Shown: positions 9,039-18,995, numbered from the stretch's first letter. The stretch is DNA of 64,000 bases from Cryobacterium gelidum (GCF_004403985.1 NZ_SOHL01000005.1:54285-118284); one strand, 5' to 3'. Translations and numbers: made by a program. Notes: generated by a model not told the origin, from the sequence alone.

Positions 9039-9629
9039 ATGGACATTATTCGATACAACGAGGTACGTGCCATCTCGGGGCGCAACGACGGCGGCCAGAC
9101 CCGCGAGCTGGTTTCTTTCCCGGTAGGCGCGGCTGACTTTGACTGGCGAATCAGCATCGTTGATGTCATCGTCGCCGGCGATTTCTTCGTCTATCCGGGT
9201 GTGGAACGCATATTCGCCCTGGTCGAAGGTGAACTCCTGGTGTTGATAGTCGATGGTGTCGAGCACCCGATGGAGCAGTATCGTCAATTTCGCTTCTCCG
9301 GCGACAGCGTCACCAGCGCCACCCTGCCGGTCGGCGCAACGACAGGCCTCAACGTGATGGCAAGACGCGGAGAATACAAGGCCTACATCTCGATCATCGA
9401 GTTGTCCAAGAAGCGATCCCAGCCCGTGTTCGGTGACCAATTTGCCATTCTGCTTCAGGGGAACGCGGCGGTCTCCGCGCCCGCTTCTAATGCCGCCGGT
9501 ACAGGTCAGGGCGAGATCGATACAGCGGAGCTGCACAAATTCGATACCGTCCGCGGCCATGATCCGGCACCGGAAGTTCTGGGGCGAGGATTCCTGGCCA
9601 TGATCACGCTCGAGGCCGAATCCGCCTGA
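9039..9629 (+). CDS. HutD/Ves family cupin-like protein
   Basis: The protein of about 196 residues has the HutD pattern: an N-terminal strand, then DFDWRISIVDVIVAGDFF, then YPGVERIFALVEGELLVL, and a turn with DSVTSATLPVGATTGLNVM. HutD proteins are double-barrel cupin-like proteins associated with histidine use, with no proven activity. No hut genes are nearby. A GTG at 9027 in the same frame is an alternative start, and neither has a convincing ribosome-binding site. Confidence 0.7.
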   Translation: MDIIRYNEVRAISGRNDGGQTRELVSFPVGAADFDWRISIVDVIVAGDFFVYPGVERIFALVEGELLVLIVDGVEHPMEQYRQFRFSGDSVTSATLPVGATTGLNVMARRGEYKAYISIIELSKKRSQPVFGDQFAILLQGNAAVSAPASNAAGTGQGEIDTAELHKFDTVRGHDPAPEVLGRGFLAMITLEAESA

Positions 9630-9677
9630 TCGGGGCCACCGTCGCCGTGGCGGCGCTGGTGTGTCCCTGCGACAGGA

Positions 9678-10901
9678 TCAGCGTCTGGGGCCCGCGAGCC
9701 GGCTGGGGCGTTCGTGCACGCCGAAGATGGTGAAGATTAAGGCCACCGCGGCCGTACCGGCCAGTAGAAGAAGACCGATCGCGTAGCTATTGTCGGTGGC
9801 GTTATAGGTGGCCCCCATCACGAGCGGCGGAAAATAGCCACCCAGGCCTCCGGCCGCACTGACGATTCCGCTGATTGAACCGGCCTTGTCGGGTGGCGCA
9901 TTGCGTCCCAGCCAGGCGAAGACTCCCCCGGCTCCCAGACCGAGGGCCGACGCCATTGCCACGAACGTGAGCCCCGCCGGAATTTCCCCATCCGGACGCA
10001 GATTCACCGCCCAGGCAAGCACAGCGACGGCGCACAACGAAACTATGACGACCGGCTTGGGACCGACTCGATCGGCGAGAATTCCACCGACCGGGCGCAT
10101 CAGTACGGCCGCAGCGGCGAAACCGGCGGTTCGGGTGCCAGCCGCGGTCAGGTCGAAATCGTAGATGTCTCGCAGATAGGTCGGCAGGTAGGTGGAGAAC
10201 GCAACGAACCCGCCGAAAACAAGCCCATAGAGAAAACACATCTGCCAGGTCACGCCGAGTTTCGCGGCCGCGACGAGTTTTGGTACGAAGGGCTGGGCAT
10301 TGGAAACCCAACTCGGCGCATTCCCCATGCAGGTCCAGACGAGGACGGCGGTCATGATCAGCAGCAGCGCCAGAATCAGGTGGGTGGGAACGTACCCGAA
10401 CCAGTCAACGAAACGCGGCGTGAAGAAGGCGGACAGAGCCGTGCCGCCCATACCGGCACCAAAAACACCCGTCGCGAAGCCGCGCCGAGAGAGCTCATTC
10501 CAGTTGCTGACGAATGGGATTCCAACTGCGAAGACCGTTCCAGCGACGCCGAGCAGCAGCGCGCACAGCACAAGAATCCAGTAGACCCCCACGGTTCCGG
10601 CGAGCGCCACGAGCAGCAGGGCCGGAACAGTGGCCAGCAAGGTCAGGGTTAACATGATCCGCCCCCCGAACCGATCCGTGAGCACTCCCACCGGAATACG
10701 ACCGATCGAACCAACAACAACGGGCATGGCCACCAACACGGATACCTGCGCTGACGACAAATCCAGCTGCAGGCGATACCGCACCCCAAGTGGGGCAATA
10801 CTCGTCCACGCCCAAAAACACACCACTGATGACAGGGTCGCCAGCGCGAGGTTGAACCCCTTACTGGTTCGGACCCGTTCCCGCACGGTGACCGTCGCCA
10901 T
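9678..10901 (-). CDS. narK: nitrate/nitrite transporter, MFS
   Basis: This 407-residue membrane protein has about 12 transmembrane segments and NarK-type signatures: GVLTDRFGGR between helices 2 and 3, and a Gly-rich AGGLGGYFPP segment late in the protein. NarK proteins move nitrate in and nitrite out. It starts 2 bases after the stop of the narH-narI fusion, so it is translationally coupled to it. It is the only undamaged gene of the nar cluster. It may now only import nitrate for other uses, or may be next to decay. Confidence 0.87.
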   Translation of the reverse strand: MATVTVRERVRTSKGFNLALATLSSVVCFWAWTSIAPLGVRYRLQLDLSSAQVSVLVAMPVVVGSIGRIPVGVLTDRFGGRIMLTLTLLATVPALLLVALAGTVGVYWILVLCALLLGVAGTVFAVGIPFVSNWNELSRRGFATGVFGAGMGGTALSAFFTPRFVDWFGYVPTHLILALLLIMTAVLVWTCMGNAPSWVSNAQPFVPKLVAAAKLGVTWQMCFLYGLVFGGFVAFSTYLPTYLRDIYDFDLTAAGTRTAGFAAAAVLMRPVGGILADRVGPKPVVIVSLCAVAVLAWAVNLRPDGEIPAGLTFVAMASALGLGAGGVFAWLGRNAPPDKAGSISGIVSAAGGLGGYFPPLVMGATYNATDNSYAIGLLLLAGTAAVALIFTIFGVHERPSRLAGPRR

Positions 10902-10903
10902 GG

Positions 10904-11977
10904 CTATCGTTTGTCCCGCGCTCGGTCCTCGGTTCCGATCGGTGCCCAGCCGCGTCGGATGGGCCTGACCTCACCCGGTATTTTGTCGCGCGAACGATAG
11001 ACGATGTAGGGCCGGAAGAGGTAGTGCAATGGCGCTGTGAACGCCTGCACGAGCCGGGTGTTCGGGTCGAGGAGTACATCCATTTGCGCTTGGTACAGGT
11101 CTTTCACGTCGGTGACAGCGGCCGCGTCGGTGACCCGGTCGGCGTCATAGAGAAACAGGCCCAGATAGCGCAAGCGCCCGACGCAGGTTTCCAAACACAC
11201 GGTGGGCAGTCCGATTTCGACACGTGGGTAGCAGAACGTGCACTTCTCGGCCTTGCCCGTCTTGTGGTTGAAATAAATTTCCTTATACGGGCATCCGGTG
11301 ATGCGCTGACGCCAGCCTCGACACTTGTCCTGGTCGACCAGCACGATGCCGTCTTCGACCCGTTTGTAGATTGCACCCGATGGGCATGACGCCATGCAGG
11401 AAGGATTGAGGCAGTGCTCGCAGATGCGCGTCAGGTAGAACATAAAGGTCTGCTCGAAGGCGAATTTGATTTTATCTTCGGATGCCTTGCGCACTTTTTC
11501 GACGATGGGATCGAGGTGTCCCATCTCGGGCGCACCGGCGAGGTCGTCGTCCCAGTTCGCCGACCAGGTGATTTTGGTGTCCTTGCCGGTGATCAGGGAC
11601 TTGGGGCGTGCTACCGGAAAATCATCGCCCAGAGGGGCATCGATGAGCGTCTTGTAGTCGTAGGTCCACGGTTCGTAATAGTCCTTCAGCTCGGGTTGAA
11701 CCGGGCTAGCGAACAGTCCGAGAAGCTTCTTGAGCCGACCGCAGCTTCTGAGCACCAGGCGGCCTTTTTTGTTCAGCTGCCAGCCTCCGCGCCATTTGTC
11801 CTGATCCTCGTAGCGTCGCGGGTAACCCTGGCCGGGCCTGGTCTCGACATTGTTGAACCAGACGTATTCCGTGCCGGCGCGGTTCGTCCAGGCCTGCTTG
11901 CAGGTGACCGAGCATGTGTGACAGCCGATGCACTTGTCGAGATTCATCACCATGCCCATCTGGGCCATCACTCGCAT
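10904..11977 (-). pseudogene. narH: nitrate reductase beta subunit fused in frame to the tail of the gamma subunit
   Basis: The open frame encodes 357 residues. Residues 1 to about 306 are NarH: CIGCHTCSVTCKQ, CEHCLNPSCMASCP, KCTFCYPRVE and the LYDADRV region. The last 51 residues (starting TRLVQAFTAP, then FRPYIVYRSRD) match the C-terminal cytoplasmic end of NarI instead. The end of narH, all of narJ and most of narI are therefore missing in one deletion that kept frame. In addition CRGWRQRITGC replaces the usual CRGWRMCxxGC, losing one iron-sulfur ligand Cys. A CAGGAG site overlaps the narG stop. It cannot form a normal membrane NarGHI complex. Confidence 0.85.
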
Positions 11978-11985
11978 CAGTACGT

Positions 11986-14918
11986 TTACTCCTGTGAGCG
12001 CCGACGGATCGTCGAGACGATGTCCCGCTGGTTACCGGTGGGGCCCAGATAGTTGAACGCGTAGAACAGGTGCGCGTAGCCGCCGATGAGGTGCGTGGGT
12101 TTGACCAGCAGCCGGCTCACCGAATTATGGATCCCGCCACGCCGTCCGGTGGCCTCGGACTTGGGTACATTGATGGTGCGTTCCTGAGCGTGGTAAACGT
12201 ATACAACTCCCTGTGGCATCCGGTGGCTGACGATCGCGCGGCCCACCAGAACACCGTTCATACTGACGCATTCAACCCAGTCGTTATCGAGGACCTTGAT
12301 GGAGTCGGCATCTTGGGGACTCATCCATACGGTCGGCCCGCCGCGGGAGAGTGACAGCATGTACAGGTTGTCCTGGTACTCCGAGTGGATCGACCACTTG
12401 GAATGCGGAGTCAGGTAGCGCACCGTCACCTCTGTATCGCCGTTCGGGTCGAACTTGGGTTCGCCGAACAGGCGTTGCATGTCGAGGGGGGGCCGGTAGA
12501 TGGGTAGGGCTTCGCCCAGGTCCATCATCCAGTCATGGTCCAGGAAGAAATGCATTCGGCCGGTCAGGGTGTGCCACGGCTTCAGCCTCTCTACGTTGAT
12601 CGTGAACGGCGAGTAGCGGCGGCCTCCGGTTTCTGAGCCAGACCATTCCGGCGACGTGATCACCGGTACCGGCGCGGCCTGGGGTTGTGCGAACGTGATC
12701 CGTTTCTCCGCGGACCCCTCGGCCAGGTCGGCCAGGCGCATTCCGGTTTGCTTCTCGAGCTCGCGGAATCCCTGCACGGCGAGCTCTCCGTTGGTCGTGC
12801 CGGAAAAGCTCAAAATTGCCTGCGCGAACTTCGCATCGGTGTCGATCGCTGGCCGCCCATGACCCGCACCACCCCGCATCACGCCGTTGCTTTGAGCCAG
12901 TCGCGGAATCTCGTGTTCCATGCGGAATGTGACGTTCTTCACGGTGAAACCCCGCTGCTCCGCCAATGGCCCGACCGTGGCCAGCTTCTCGGCGATCTGG
13001 GTGTAATCGCGCTCCACGAGTTGGAAGACCGGCATGTTCTGGCCGGGCACCGCGGGAATATTCGCCTGGCGCCAGTCCCTGACCACCCCACCCGGCTGCG
13101 CGATCTCGCCGGGGGTGTCATGCTGCAGGGCACGCTGACGAGGTCCCGCCGAATGCCGAGATGCGTCTTGGCCTGCCGCGACACTTCCTCGGCGAGGAGG
13201 TGAAACATCTCGAAATCGGTTTTCGCTTCCCAGGGAGGATCGATGGCCGGGGTGAAGGCGTGCATAAACGGTTGCATATCGGTCGAGGAGAGGTCATGTT
13301 TTTCGTACCAGGTTGCGGCGGGAAAGACGATGTCGGACAGGAGCGTGGTGGACGTCATGCGGAAATCGGCCGAGACCAGCAGGTCGAGTTTGCCCTCCGG
13401 TGCATTCTCATGCCACACCACGTCGCGAGGCCGTGCCGCGTTCACGTGGTCCTGGCCCAGCACATTGTGGTGGGTACCCAGCAGATGTTTGAGAAAATAT
13501 TCATTGCCCTTGGCCGAGGAACCGAACAGGTTCGAGCGCCAAAGCACCAGAGTACGCGGCCAGTTCCCGGGGGCATCGACATCATCGATGGCACTTTTCA
13601 GCGGCCCGGATTTGAGGGCCGCTGCGACGTAGCTGGGGGCATCCGTCGCATCACCGCGCTCAATCGCCGCCTGCACCTCGTCGGCGAGGTCGAGCGGGTT
13701 GCGGTCAAATTGCGGGTAGAACGGCATCCACCCGAGCCGAGCCGACTGGGCGAGGGTGTCGGCGGTGTGCATTCCATCAAAGTGCCCCTCCGCGAGCGGA
13801 GATTTCAAGGAGTCGGCGGAATATCCGTCGGAGCGCCACTGGTCGGTGTGCATGTACCAGTAGCCGGTGCCGATCATGGTGCGCGGCGGCCGGCTCCAGT
13901 CCAGGGCGTTGGCGAGCGAGATCCACCCCGTGATCGGTCGGGTCTTTTCCTGCCCCACATAGTGCGCCCAGCCGCCACCGTTGCGTCCCCAGGGCAAATG
14001 GAACCTCGACCTGGAAGGGGTCGACCCTGCCTTGTCGCTGCTGGGGCTCGCGAATGGCGAGACCGCCAGCATCCGGTTGCCGTGTTTCGAAGCGCCCTCG
14101 GGCGAGGGTTCGATTCTCACCCGCGGCGTTTCAGTCTGCCTGGTCGCTGGGCATCTCGTGACGACGGTTTTTGACCTGATGTTGGCACAGTACGGCGTCG
14201 GGCGCACGGGACTTCCCGGGGACTGGGCGTCGGGATACGACGACGCTTCGACGCCGTACACCCCCGCCTGGCAGGCCGAGATCACCAGCGTTCCGGTAGC
14301 GGCGTGCATTCGGGGGGCCCGGGAATTCGCCCGCAATGCGGAACAGTCGAAGGGCCGCTCCATGATCATCATGGGGGCTGGAATCTGCCAGTGGTTTCAT
14401 GGTGATGCCACCCACCTTGCCGCACGCCTGCTGATATCGGCGACGACGTTCCGGGTCATTCACGACGTCCGCCCAAGCCAGGACTGGGTCGGTTAGGCGA
14501 GACTTTGCCTCGCGGTACATTTCGACGAGAACGCCGCGCGCATAGGGATAACGCACCCGGGTTGGCGAATAGGTGTACCAACTGAACGCGGCACCGCGGG
14601 GGCAGCCGCGCGGTTCGTACTCGGGGCTATCGGGCCCCACGGAGGGGTAGTCCGTCTGCTGGGCCTCCCAGGTGATGATCCCGTCGCGCACGTAGACCTT
14701 CCAGGAGCACGACCCGGTGCAATTCACCCCGTGGGTAGAACGCACGACCTTGTCGTGGCTCCACCGGTCACGGTAGAACACGTCTCCTCGACGGCCGCCC
14801 TCGCGGAAGACCGCGCGTCCATCATCTGTGTGTTCCCACTGGTGAAGAAACGGCCAAGGGCCAGCATCGTGTCCGACGCCTTTCCGTCTAACCCGGCACG
14901 TATAGGACCAGCTGCCAT
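11986..14918 (-). pseudogene. narG: nitrate reductase alpha subunit, rearranged
   Basis: The pieces read as follows. The N-terminus begins at ATG 14918 (MLALGRFFTSG) and shifts frame near 14820. It continues through HGVNCTGSCSWK and EYEPRGCPRG (intact FS0 cluster ligands) to about 14410. The region corresponding to about 270 residues of E. coli NarG, including the molybdenum-ligand Asp region, is absent. The next segment lies inverted on the plus strand (about 13985-14410). The minus strand resumes at NGGGWAHYVGQEK and runs to a one-base loss near 13129. The final 366 residues read normally to the stop. It cannot encode a working catalytic subunit. Confidence 0.9.
13985..14410 (+). other. inverted internal segment of narG
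   Basis: About 140 residues of NarG read on the plus strand, opposite to the rest of the gene: GKWNLDLEGVDPALS, HLVTTVFDLMLAQYG, PYTPAWQAEITSVP and SKGRSMIIMGAGICQWFHGD. Immediately left, the minus strand resumes with NGGGWAHY, which normally follows this segment by about 20 residues. Immediately right, the minus strand carries the N-terminal part ending KVGG. No long inverted repeats are visible at the two junctions. Confidence 0.85.
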
Positions 14919-15082
14919 GCGGACAGCCTAGGTCGACAGTCCTCAATGCGCTAGGGGAAATTCCGTTGCATCCCTGGACGGTTCGCCATGGTCACCTGGG
15001 CGCGAGAAGCCAACGTTTATTTCCGACCCGCCGAAGCTGTCCGGTGATTCAGATGTCCCACGTGCGCGAACGTGCCGAGCAA

Positions 15083-15724
15083 TCAGACGGTGCGCGGTGC
15101 CTTCGCCAGGTTGGCCTCGAGCTCTGCAACGGTCTGACGTATGCCATACGCCGGGCGGTCGCGCTCGACGCGCCAGCTCTCGTCGAGAGGGCCGATGTTT
15201 ACGGTGTCGAAGCCGAATTCGTCGTAGATCTTCGTAACGAAGGCGGACGCATCCTCGAAGTCGGACGACGTGGCCAGCGCTCGCCGCGCCGGGTCACCGG
15301 CGGGGAACGAGTCCGCTGTGATGTCGGCGGCCATGATGTGATTGAAGCCCTTCGCAACGCGTGAGGTCGGCAGGTGCTTCTGCAGCAGGCCGGTCACGGT
15401 CACCTCGCCATTGTCGAGGGCCGCGATGTGTCCGTCGCGTTCGAAATAGTAGTTATTGGTGTCGATTACGATCTTGCCGGCGAGTTGCTCGACGGGCACG
15501 TCCGCATAGGCTTTGAGCGGCACAGTCACGACCGCGACGTCGGCAGCCTGAGCGGCCTGCGCTGCGGTACCGGCTGTCGCCTTGGGACCCAGCTCGGCGA
15601 CGAGGGCTGCAAGCGTCTCCGGTCCCCGTGAATTGCTGATCACCACGTCGTAGCCACTCTCGATCGCCTTGCGGGCGACTTGGCTGCCAATGTTTCCTGC
15701 ACCGATGATTCCGATAGTTGTCAT
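15083..15724 (-). CDS. NADPH-dependent F420 reductase-like oxidoreductase
   Basis: This 213-residue protein opens directly with a dinucleotide-binding motif, IGIIGAGNIGSQVARKA. It continues with VVISNSRGPETL and VTVPLKAYADVP, typical of the NADP oxidoreductase, coenzyme F420-dependent family. The motif so close to the N-terminus sets the start at ATG 15724; longer in-frame starts add low-quality sequence. It lies upstream of the broken narG but has no functional link to it. F420 use is not shown by sequence alone. Confidence 0.78.
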   Translation of the reverse strand: MTTIGIIGAGNIGSQVARKAIESGYDVVISNSRGPETLAALVAELGPKATAGTAAQAAQAADVAVVTVPLKAYADVPVEQLAGKIVIDTNNYYFERDGHIAALDNGEVTVTGLLQKHLPTSRVAKGFNHIMAADITADSFPAGDPARRALATSSDFEDASAFVTKIYDEFGFDTVNIGPLDESWRVERDRPAYGIRQTVAELEANLAKAPRTV

Positions 15725-15909
15725 GGTCGCCACAACGAGGGCAACGCCGAAAATGTTCCCGCGCTTCCAACAATGTCCGACCCGCCGCGCCCGTCGTCGT
15801 CGAAGCCGCGGATTACAGTGTCGGTAGATCTCCTGACACCCGGCGATACTCCGTTGGTCTGGGTGATTCACGCGGGCCGTAGAGCCCGACGGTCGTGTTC
15901 GCCCCGAGA

Positions 15910-15968
15910 ACCTCCGGTGTGAAATAAGACTCTCATTGTCTTCACCGAGCACCGGAGGTCCTCTTTTT
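15910..15968 (+). terminator. structured hairpin with T run, no plus-strand gene in front
   Basis: ACCTCCGGTG at 15910-15919 pairs with CACCGGAGGT at 15950-15959. Inside is a second small stem, AAGAC (15926-15930) with GTCTT (15938-15942). A T run follows at 15964-15968. This is the form of a plus-strand intrinsic terminator, but both flanking genes are on the minus strand. It may be a leftover of a lost gene or end a small RNA. Confidence 0.55.
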
Positions 15969-16011
15969 GATCCCTCGAGTCACTAGCGTGATGACCGGGT
16001 ACCGCCAGCTG

Positions 16012-16926
16012 CTAGCGCTCGGGCTCGATCTCGAGCAGAGTGTTCAGCACGTCGGGGCGGTTGGTGATCACGCCGTCAACGCCCAGCTCGATGGCCCGCA
16101 CCATGTCCGCCTCCGAGTTGACCGTCCACACGAGCACGTCCATGCCGAGGCGGTGAACCTCAGCCACGTAGGCCGCGTCAATTGATGTGTGGTACGGGTT
16201 CACCTGATCTGCCCAGGTGGCAAGTTCCGGAAGTTGATCGATGCGCGGTGTGCCGAGGAGGCCCACCGGAACGGTCGGTTCGAGTTCGGTGAAGGTTTTC
16301 ATGGAGTCGAAGTTGAACGACTGCACCACGAGCTTGTCCTGGCCCACGGCGGACTGCACGTAGCCGCGGGACTCACGAAGTGCGGAGGATATCTCGGCCT
16401 CGATACCCGGGTACAGCTCGGGTGCCTTGATTTCGAGCAGCATGCCAGAGCCGCTCTTCCGAATGACCTCGATCGCCTCGGCGAAGGTCGGTAGCTTTTC
16501 GCCGGTGAACTGGGCGCCCTTCCACGAGCCGGCGTCGAGGGTTTGCATCTCTGCGGCGGTGAAGTCGCGCACATTCCAGGGTGCCCGGTCGGGGAAAAGG
16601 TCCTTCGCGTTTGTGGTTCGGGTCAAGTTCGTGTCGTGAATGACCACGAGTTCTCCGTCGGCGGAGCGTTGGACGTCGATCTCAATCAAGTCGGCACCCT
16701 GGTCCGTTCCGGCACGGAAGGCGGCGAGGGTGTTCTCGGGAGTAGATTGACTCGCGCCGCGATGCGCGGCGTTGATCACGTCATCAGATTCGCTCGCGAA
16801 GGCGCTGGGTGCCGCGCCGACGGACAGCCCGGCGACCAGGGCCACGGCGGCGGCGACGGCGACGGCGACGGCGACGCGACGGCGCCGAAACGTTGCGGCG
16901 GGAACGGTGAGGGTGGTCGTGCTCAT
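16012..16926 (-). CDS. glpQ: secreted glycerophosphodiester phosphodiesterase
   Basis: This 304-residue protein has an Arg-rich N-terminus and a hydrophobic signal segment ending near ASA-like PSAFASES. The GDPD core follows: NAAHRGASQSTPENT (catalytic His), ADLIEIDVQRSADG (metal-binding Glu/Asp), VVIHDTNL and DVLVWTVNSE. It hydrolyses glycerophosphodiesters to glycerol-3-phosphate and an alcohol outside the cell. The wall-polymer genes further along may supply substrate, but that is an inference. The signal region contains a short GACGGC run that explains its Ala/Val repetition. Confidence 0.87.
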   Translation of the reverse strand: MSTTTLTVPAATFRRRRVAVAVAVAAAVALVAGLSVGAAPSAFASESDDVINAAHRGASQSTPENTLAAFRAGTDQGADLIEIDVQRSADGELVVIHDTNLTRTTNAKDLFPDRAPWNVRDFTAAEMQTLDAGSWKGAQFTGEKLPTFAEAIEVIRKSGSGMLLEIKAPELYPGIEAEISSALRESRGYVQSAVGQDKLVVQSFNFDSMKTFTELEPTVPVGLLGTPRIDQLPELATWADQVNPYHTSIDAAYVAEVHRLGMDVLVWTVNSEADMVRAIELGVDGVITNRPDVLNTLLEIEPER

Positions 16927-17508
16927 AAGATCTCCTTGCGTTGGAAGCGTTGAACGTTTTCAGGCTGCAGCGTGAAGATGACGCCGAGGTGTCCTGCCGA
17001 TGGATCAGGGGTGGAGCGCACCTGTCGGGGAACACCTCGCGGCGTCTGCGCAGCGACGGCACTCGCGGTGATGAACGCGACTACTTCGACCGAGGCGCTC
17101 TGTAATCGGGCATACCCGATACGAGAAGCGATCCTGGAGATAACGGCAATCCCTCCCCGCACTCCGAACTCGTAACCGGCGCTCCGCCCGGCCTTCTGCA
17201 TTCCGGCCGTGCTGGAGAGACCTTTTAATGCCTGGCTCTCCTCCGCGCCAGAAACGCGTTCGCTGCGACGTAGCCCACCGCACCTGCCTGACAACAGGCC
17301 GCTGCCGGCCACAGGCACCCCGACGCGGGCCGCGTCATCAACCCCATCAAAGACCAGAGCGGATATCAGCACGCCCACAGGTGGACATCCGTGCAGACGA
17401 CTCCAGAAATTGACTGTCGGGCTCGACTCTTTTCGCGAAAGGAAGAATCATCCCACGAAGCCTGAACGAGTCCTTGTTGCCGTGCAACATCACCGCAATG
17501 ATTGAGCT
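16927..17508. other. 582-bp gap without a supported gene
   Basis: An open frame of about 150 codons on the minus strand (16923-17378) overlaps the glpQ start and resembles no family I know. Short plus-strand frames are no better. The stretch probably holds the divergent promoters of glpQ and the DUF3140 gene. No strong hairpin or repeat was seen. Confidence 0.4.
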
Positions 17509-17856
17509 ATGGCAGATAAAGCGAACGATGTCGATGCGATTTGGGATGACTGGAAAAACGCGGTCACGATGACCGCTAGTGAGATCAAGTCGTGGCTCGA
17601 TACCGACGAATCCAAGGAGGTCGGACAGAAAGACGATGGCAGCGGGGAATCCATCGGGCATAAATCCGGACGCAGGATCGTGACAATTCTTGGAAAGAAG
17701 AAAGCCGATCTAACCGCGTCCGATGTAGAACACATGCATAAGGTGGTCGGCTACGTGAAGCGACATAGGGCACAGGGACCAGATTCCGATATCGAGCACT
17801 CACGATGGCGATACTCGTTGATGAACTGGGGAAATGATCCTTGGACGAAGGTGTGA
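17509..17856 (+). CDS. DUF3140 family protein
   Basis: This 115-residue hydrophilic protein has the DUF3140 pattern: NAVTMTASEIKSWL, then SIGHKSGRRIV, then HMHKVVGYVKRHRAQ, and the closing RYSLMNWGNDPW. Its function is unknown. Members are common in actinobacteria and cyanobacteria and often sit among stress genes. It stands alone here, with SRPBCC, NTF2-like and SDR genes converging from the other side. Confidence 0.8.
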   Translation: MADKANDVDAIWDDWKNAVTMTASEIKSWLDTDESKEVGQKDDGSGESIGHKSGRRIVTILGKKKADLTASDVEHMHKVVGYVKRHRAQGPDSDIEHSRWRYSLMNWGNDPWTKV

Positions 17857-17972
17857 CGCCAAAGGATTAAACATAGAGCACACAGGCGCAACGCCACCGC
17901 GCACGGGATCGGCTTTGCGACGATCCGAAACTGGCTCGCGAGCTCAGGGCCGCTAGCCTCGTGTTGGCGGTA

Positions 17973-18428
17973 TCAGGCCTGGACGTCTCCGCGCCATCCG
18001 CCGTCGTCGGCTCCCTTGGCCTCGATGAACTCCTTGAAGTTCGCAAGTTCTTTCTTGATGGCGTGATTGTCCACGCCGAGAGCAGCTCCGGCCTTCTCAA
18101 GCAGCCCTTTCGCCTCCCAATCAAGCTGCACCGTCACGCGAGTCACGTTCTCGGCCAACTTGTGGAACGTGACGACTCCCGCATGGTCGACCTGGCCGCC
18201 GGTACTGTTCCAGGCCACGCGCTCGTCGGGGTGCTGCTCCGTTATCCGAGCCTCAAACGTGCGCTCCACGCCGCCGACTTTGACCTTCCACTCGGTGAGT
18301 GTGTCAGTCACCTGCGTGATGGATTCGACGGCGCTCAGGAACGTCGAGAACTCCTCGAATTTCGTCCACTGGTTATAAGCGACGGAAACAGGAACGTTGA
18401 CGTCGACAGTCTCGATGGCGTTAGGCAT
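17973..18428 (-). CDS. SRPBCC family protein (cyclase/dehydrase-like)
   Basis: The 151-residue protein starts at an ATG behind a strong AGGAGG site. It has the START-like pattern of bacterial cyclase/dehydrase proteins: VNVPVSVAYNQWTKFEEFS, then FEARITEQHPDERVAW and GVVTFHKL. These small lipid-binding folds lack a common reaction. A hydrophilic C-terminal helix ends the protein. It is cytosolic by sequence. It sits 186 bp downstream of an NTF2-like gene on the same strand. Confidence 0.78.
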   Translation of the reverse strand: MPNAIETVDVNVPVSVAYNQWTKFEEFSTFLSAVESITQVTDTLTEWKVKVGGVERTFEARITEQHPDERVAWNSTGGQVDHAGVVTFHKLAENVTRVTVQLDWEAKGLLEKAGAALGVDNHAIKKELANFKEFIEAKGADDGGWRGDVQA

Positions 18429-18614
18429 GATGATGACCTCCTGGTGCGAATTCAACGGATGGGCTTGTTTCAGCTATCCGCGTTCACAGTACCGAAGGCT
18501 CGCGCAAGGTCAACCCCGCTAAGAAAAGACACCCGTGTTTCCCTCGCTCCCCCGCGTCGAGGAGGCCATGCGCTCGCCATGCCCCGCGCTGGCACTCGCT
18601 ACGACGAATCGCTG

Positions 18615-18995
18615 CTACTCGACCTGTGAAACATGGTAATGGCTGATGAGCCAGGAACCATCGACGTATTGCAGCACAGCCGTCAGGTGAACGGGAATGA
18701 CGACGCCATCGGGATGGGTGAAGTCGACGTCGATATAGGAGATCAGTGTCGAGTCGGAGAGTTGGCGGTGTTCCAGGATTCGGAACGAGGGACTCAGGCC
18801 CTTAGGCTGCTTGTCGTAATAGGTGATCACACCGAGCCTGCCAATGGAATGCGTCGGCGCGACGCCCTGGAACAGGGCGTTTTCGGTGAAATAGGAGGCG
18901 ACACGCTCCGGCTCATGTTCACGGATTCCGTTCGCCCACCCATTCAAGACTTCCGTCAAGATGCGAACCTGCGCGATGCTATCAAGCGCGGTCAT
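18615..18995 (-). CDS. NTF2-like (SnoaL/SgcJ type) protein
   Basis: The 126-residue protein starts at an ATG with GGGAGAG upstream. The cone-shaped NTF2-like fold is suggested by the pattern of a first helix (LTEVLNGWANGIREHEPERVASYF), then TENALFQG, and strands ending DGSWLISHYHVSQVE. Members include isomerases and small stress proteins, and the reaction cannot be named. It lies 73 bp from the SDR gene on the same strand and may be co-transcribed with it. Confidence 0.75.
   Translation of the reverse strand: MTALDSIAQVRILTEVLNGWANGIREHEPERVASYFTENALFQGVAPTHSIGRLGVITYYDKQPKGLSPSFRILEHRQLSDSTLISYIDVDFTHPDGVVIPVHLTAVLQYVDGSWLISHYHVSQVE

Noticed and set aside
11986..13086. Stand-alone molybdopterin oxidoreductase gene
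   Set aside because: It is the in-frame C-terminal part of narG after the one-base loss near 13129, not a separate gene.
16923..17378. 151-codon minus-strand frame upstream of glpQ
   Set aside because: It overlaps the glpQ start, shows no family resemblance and has no plausible start.
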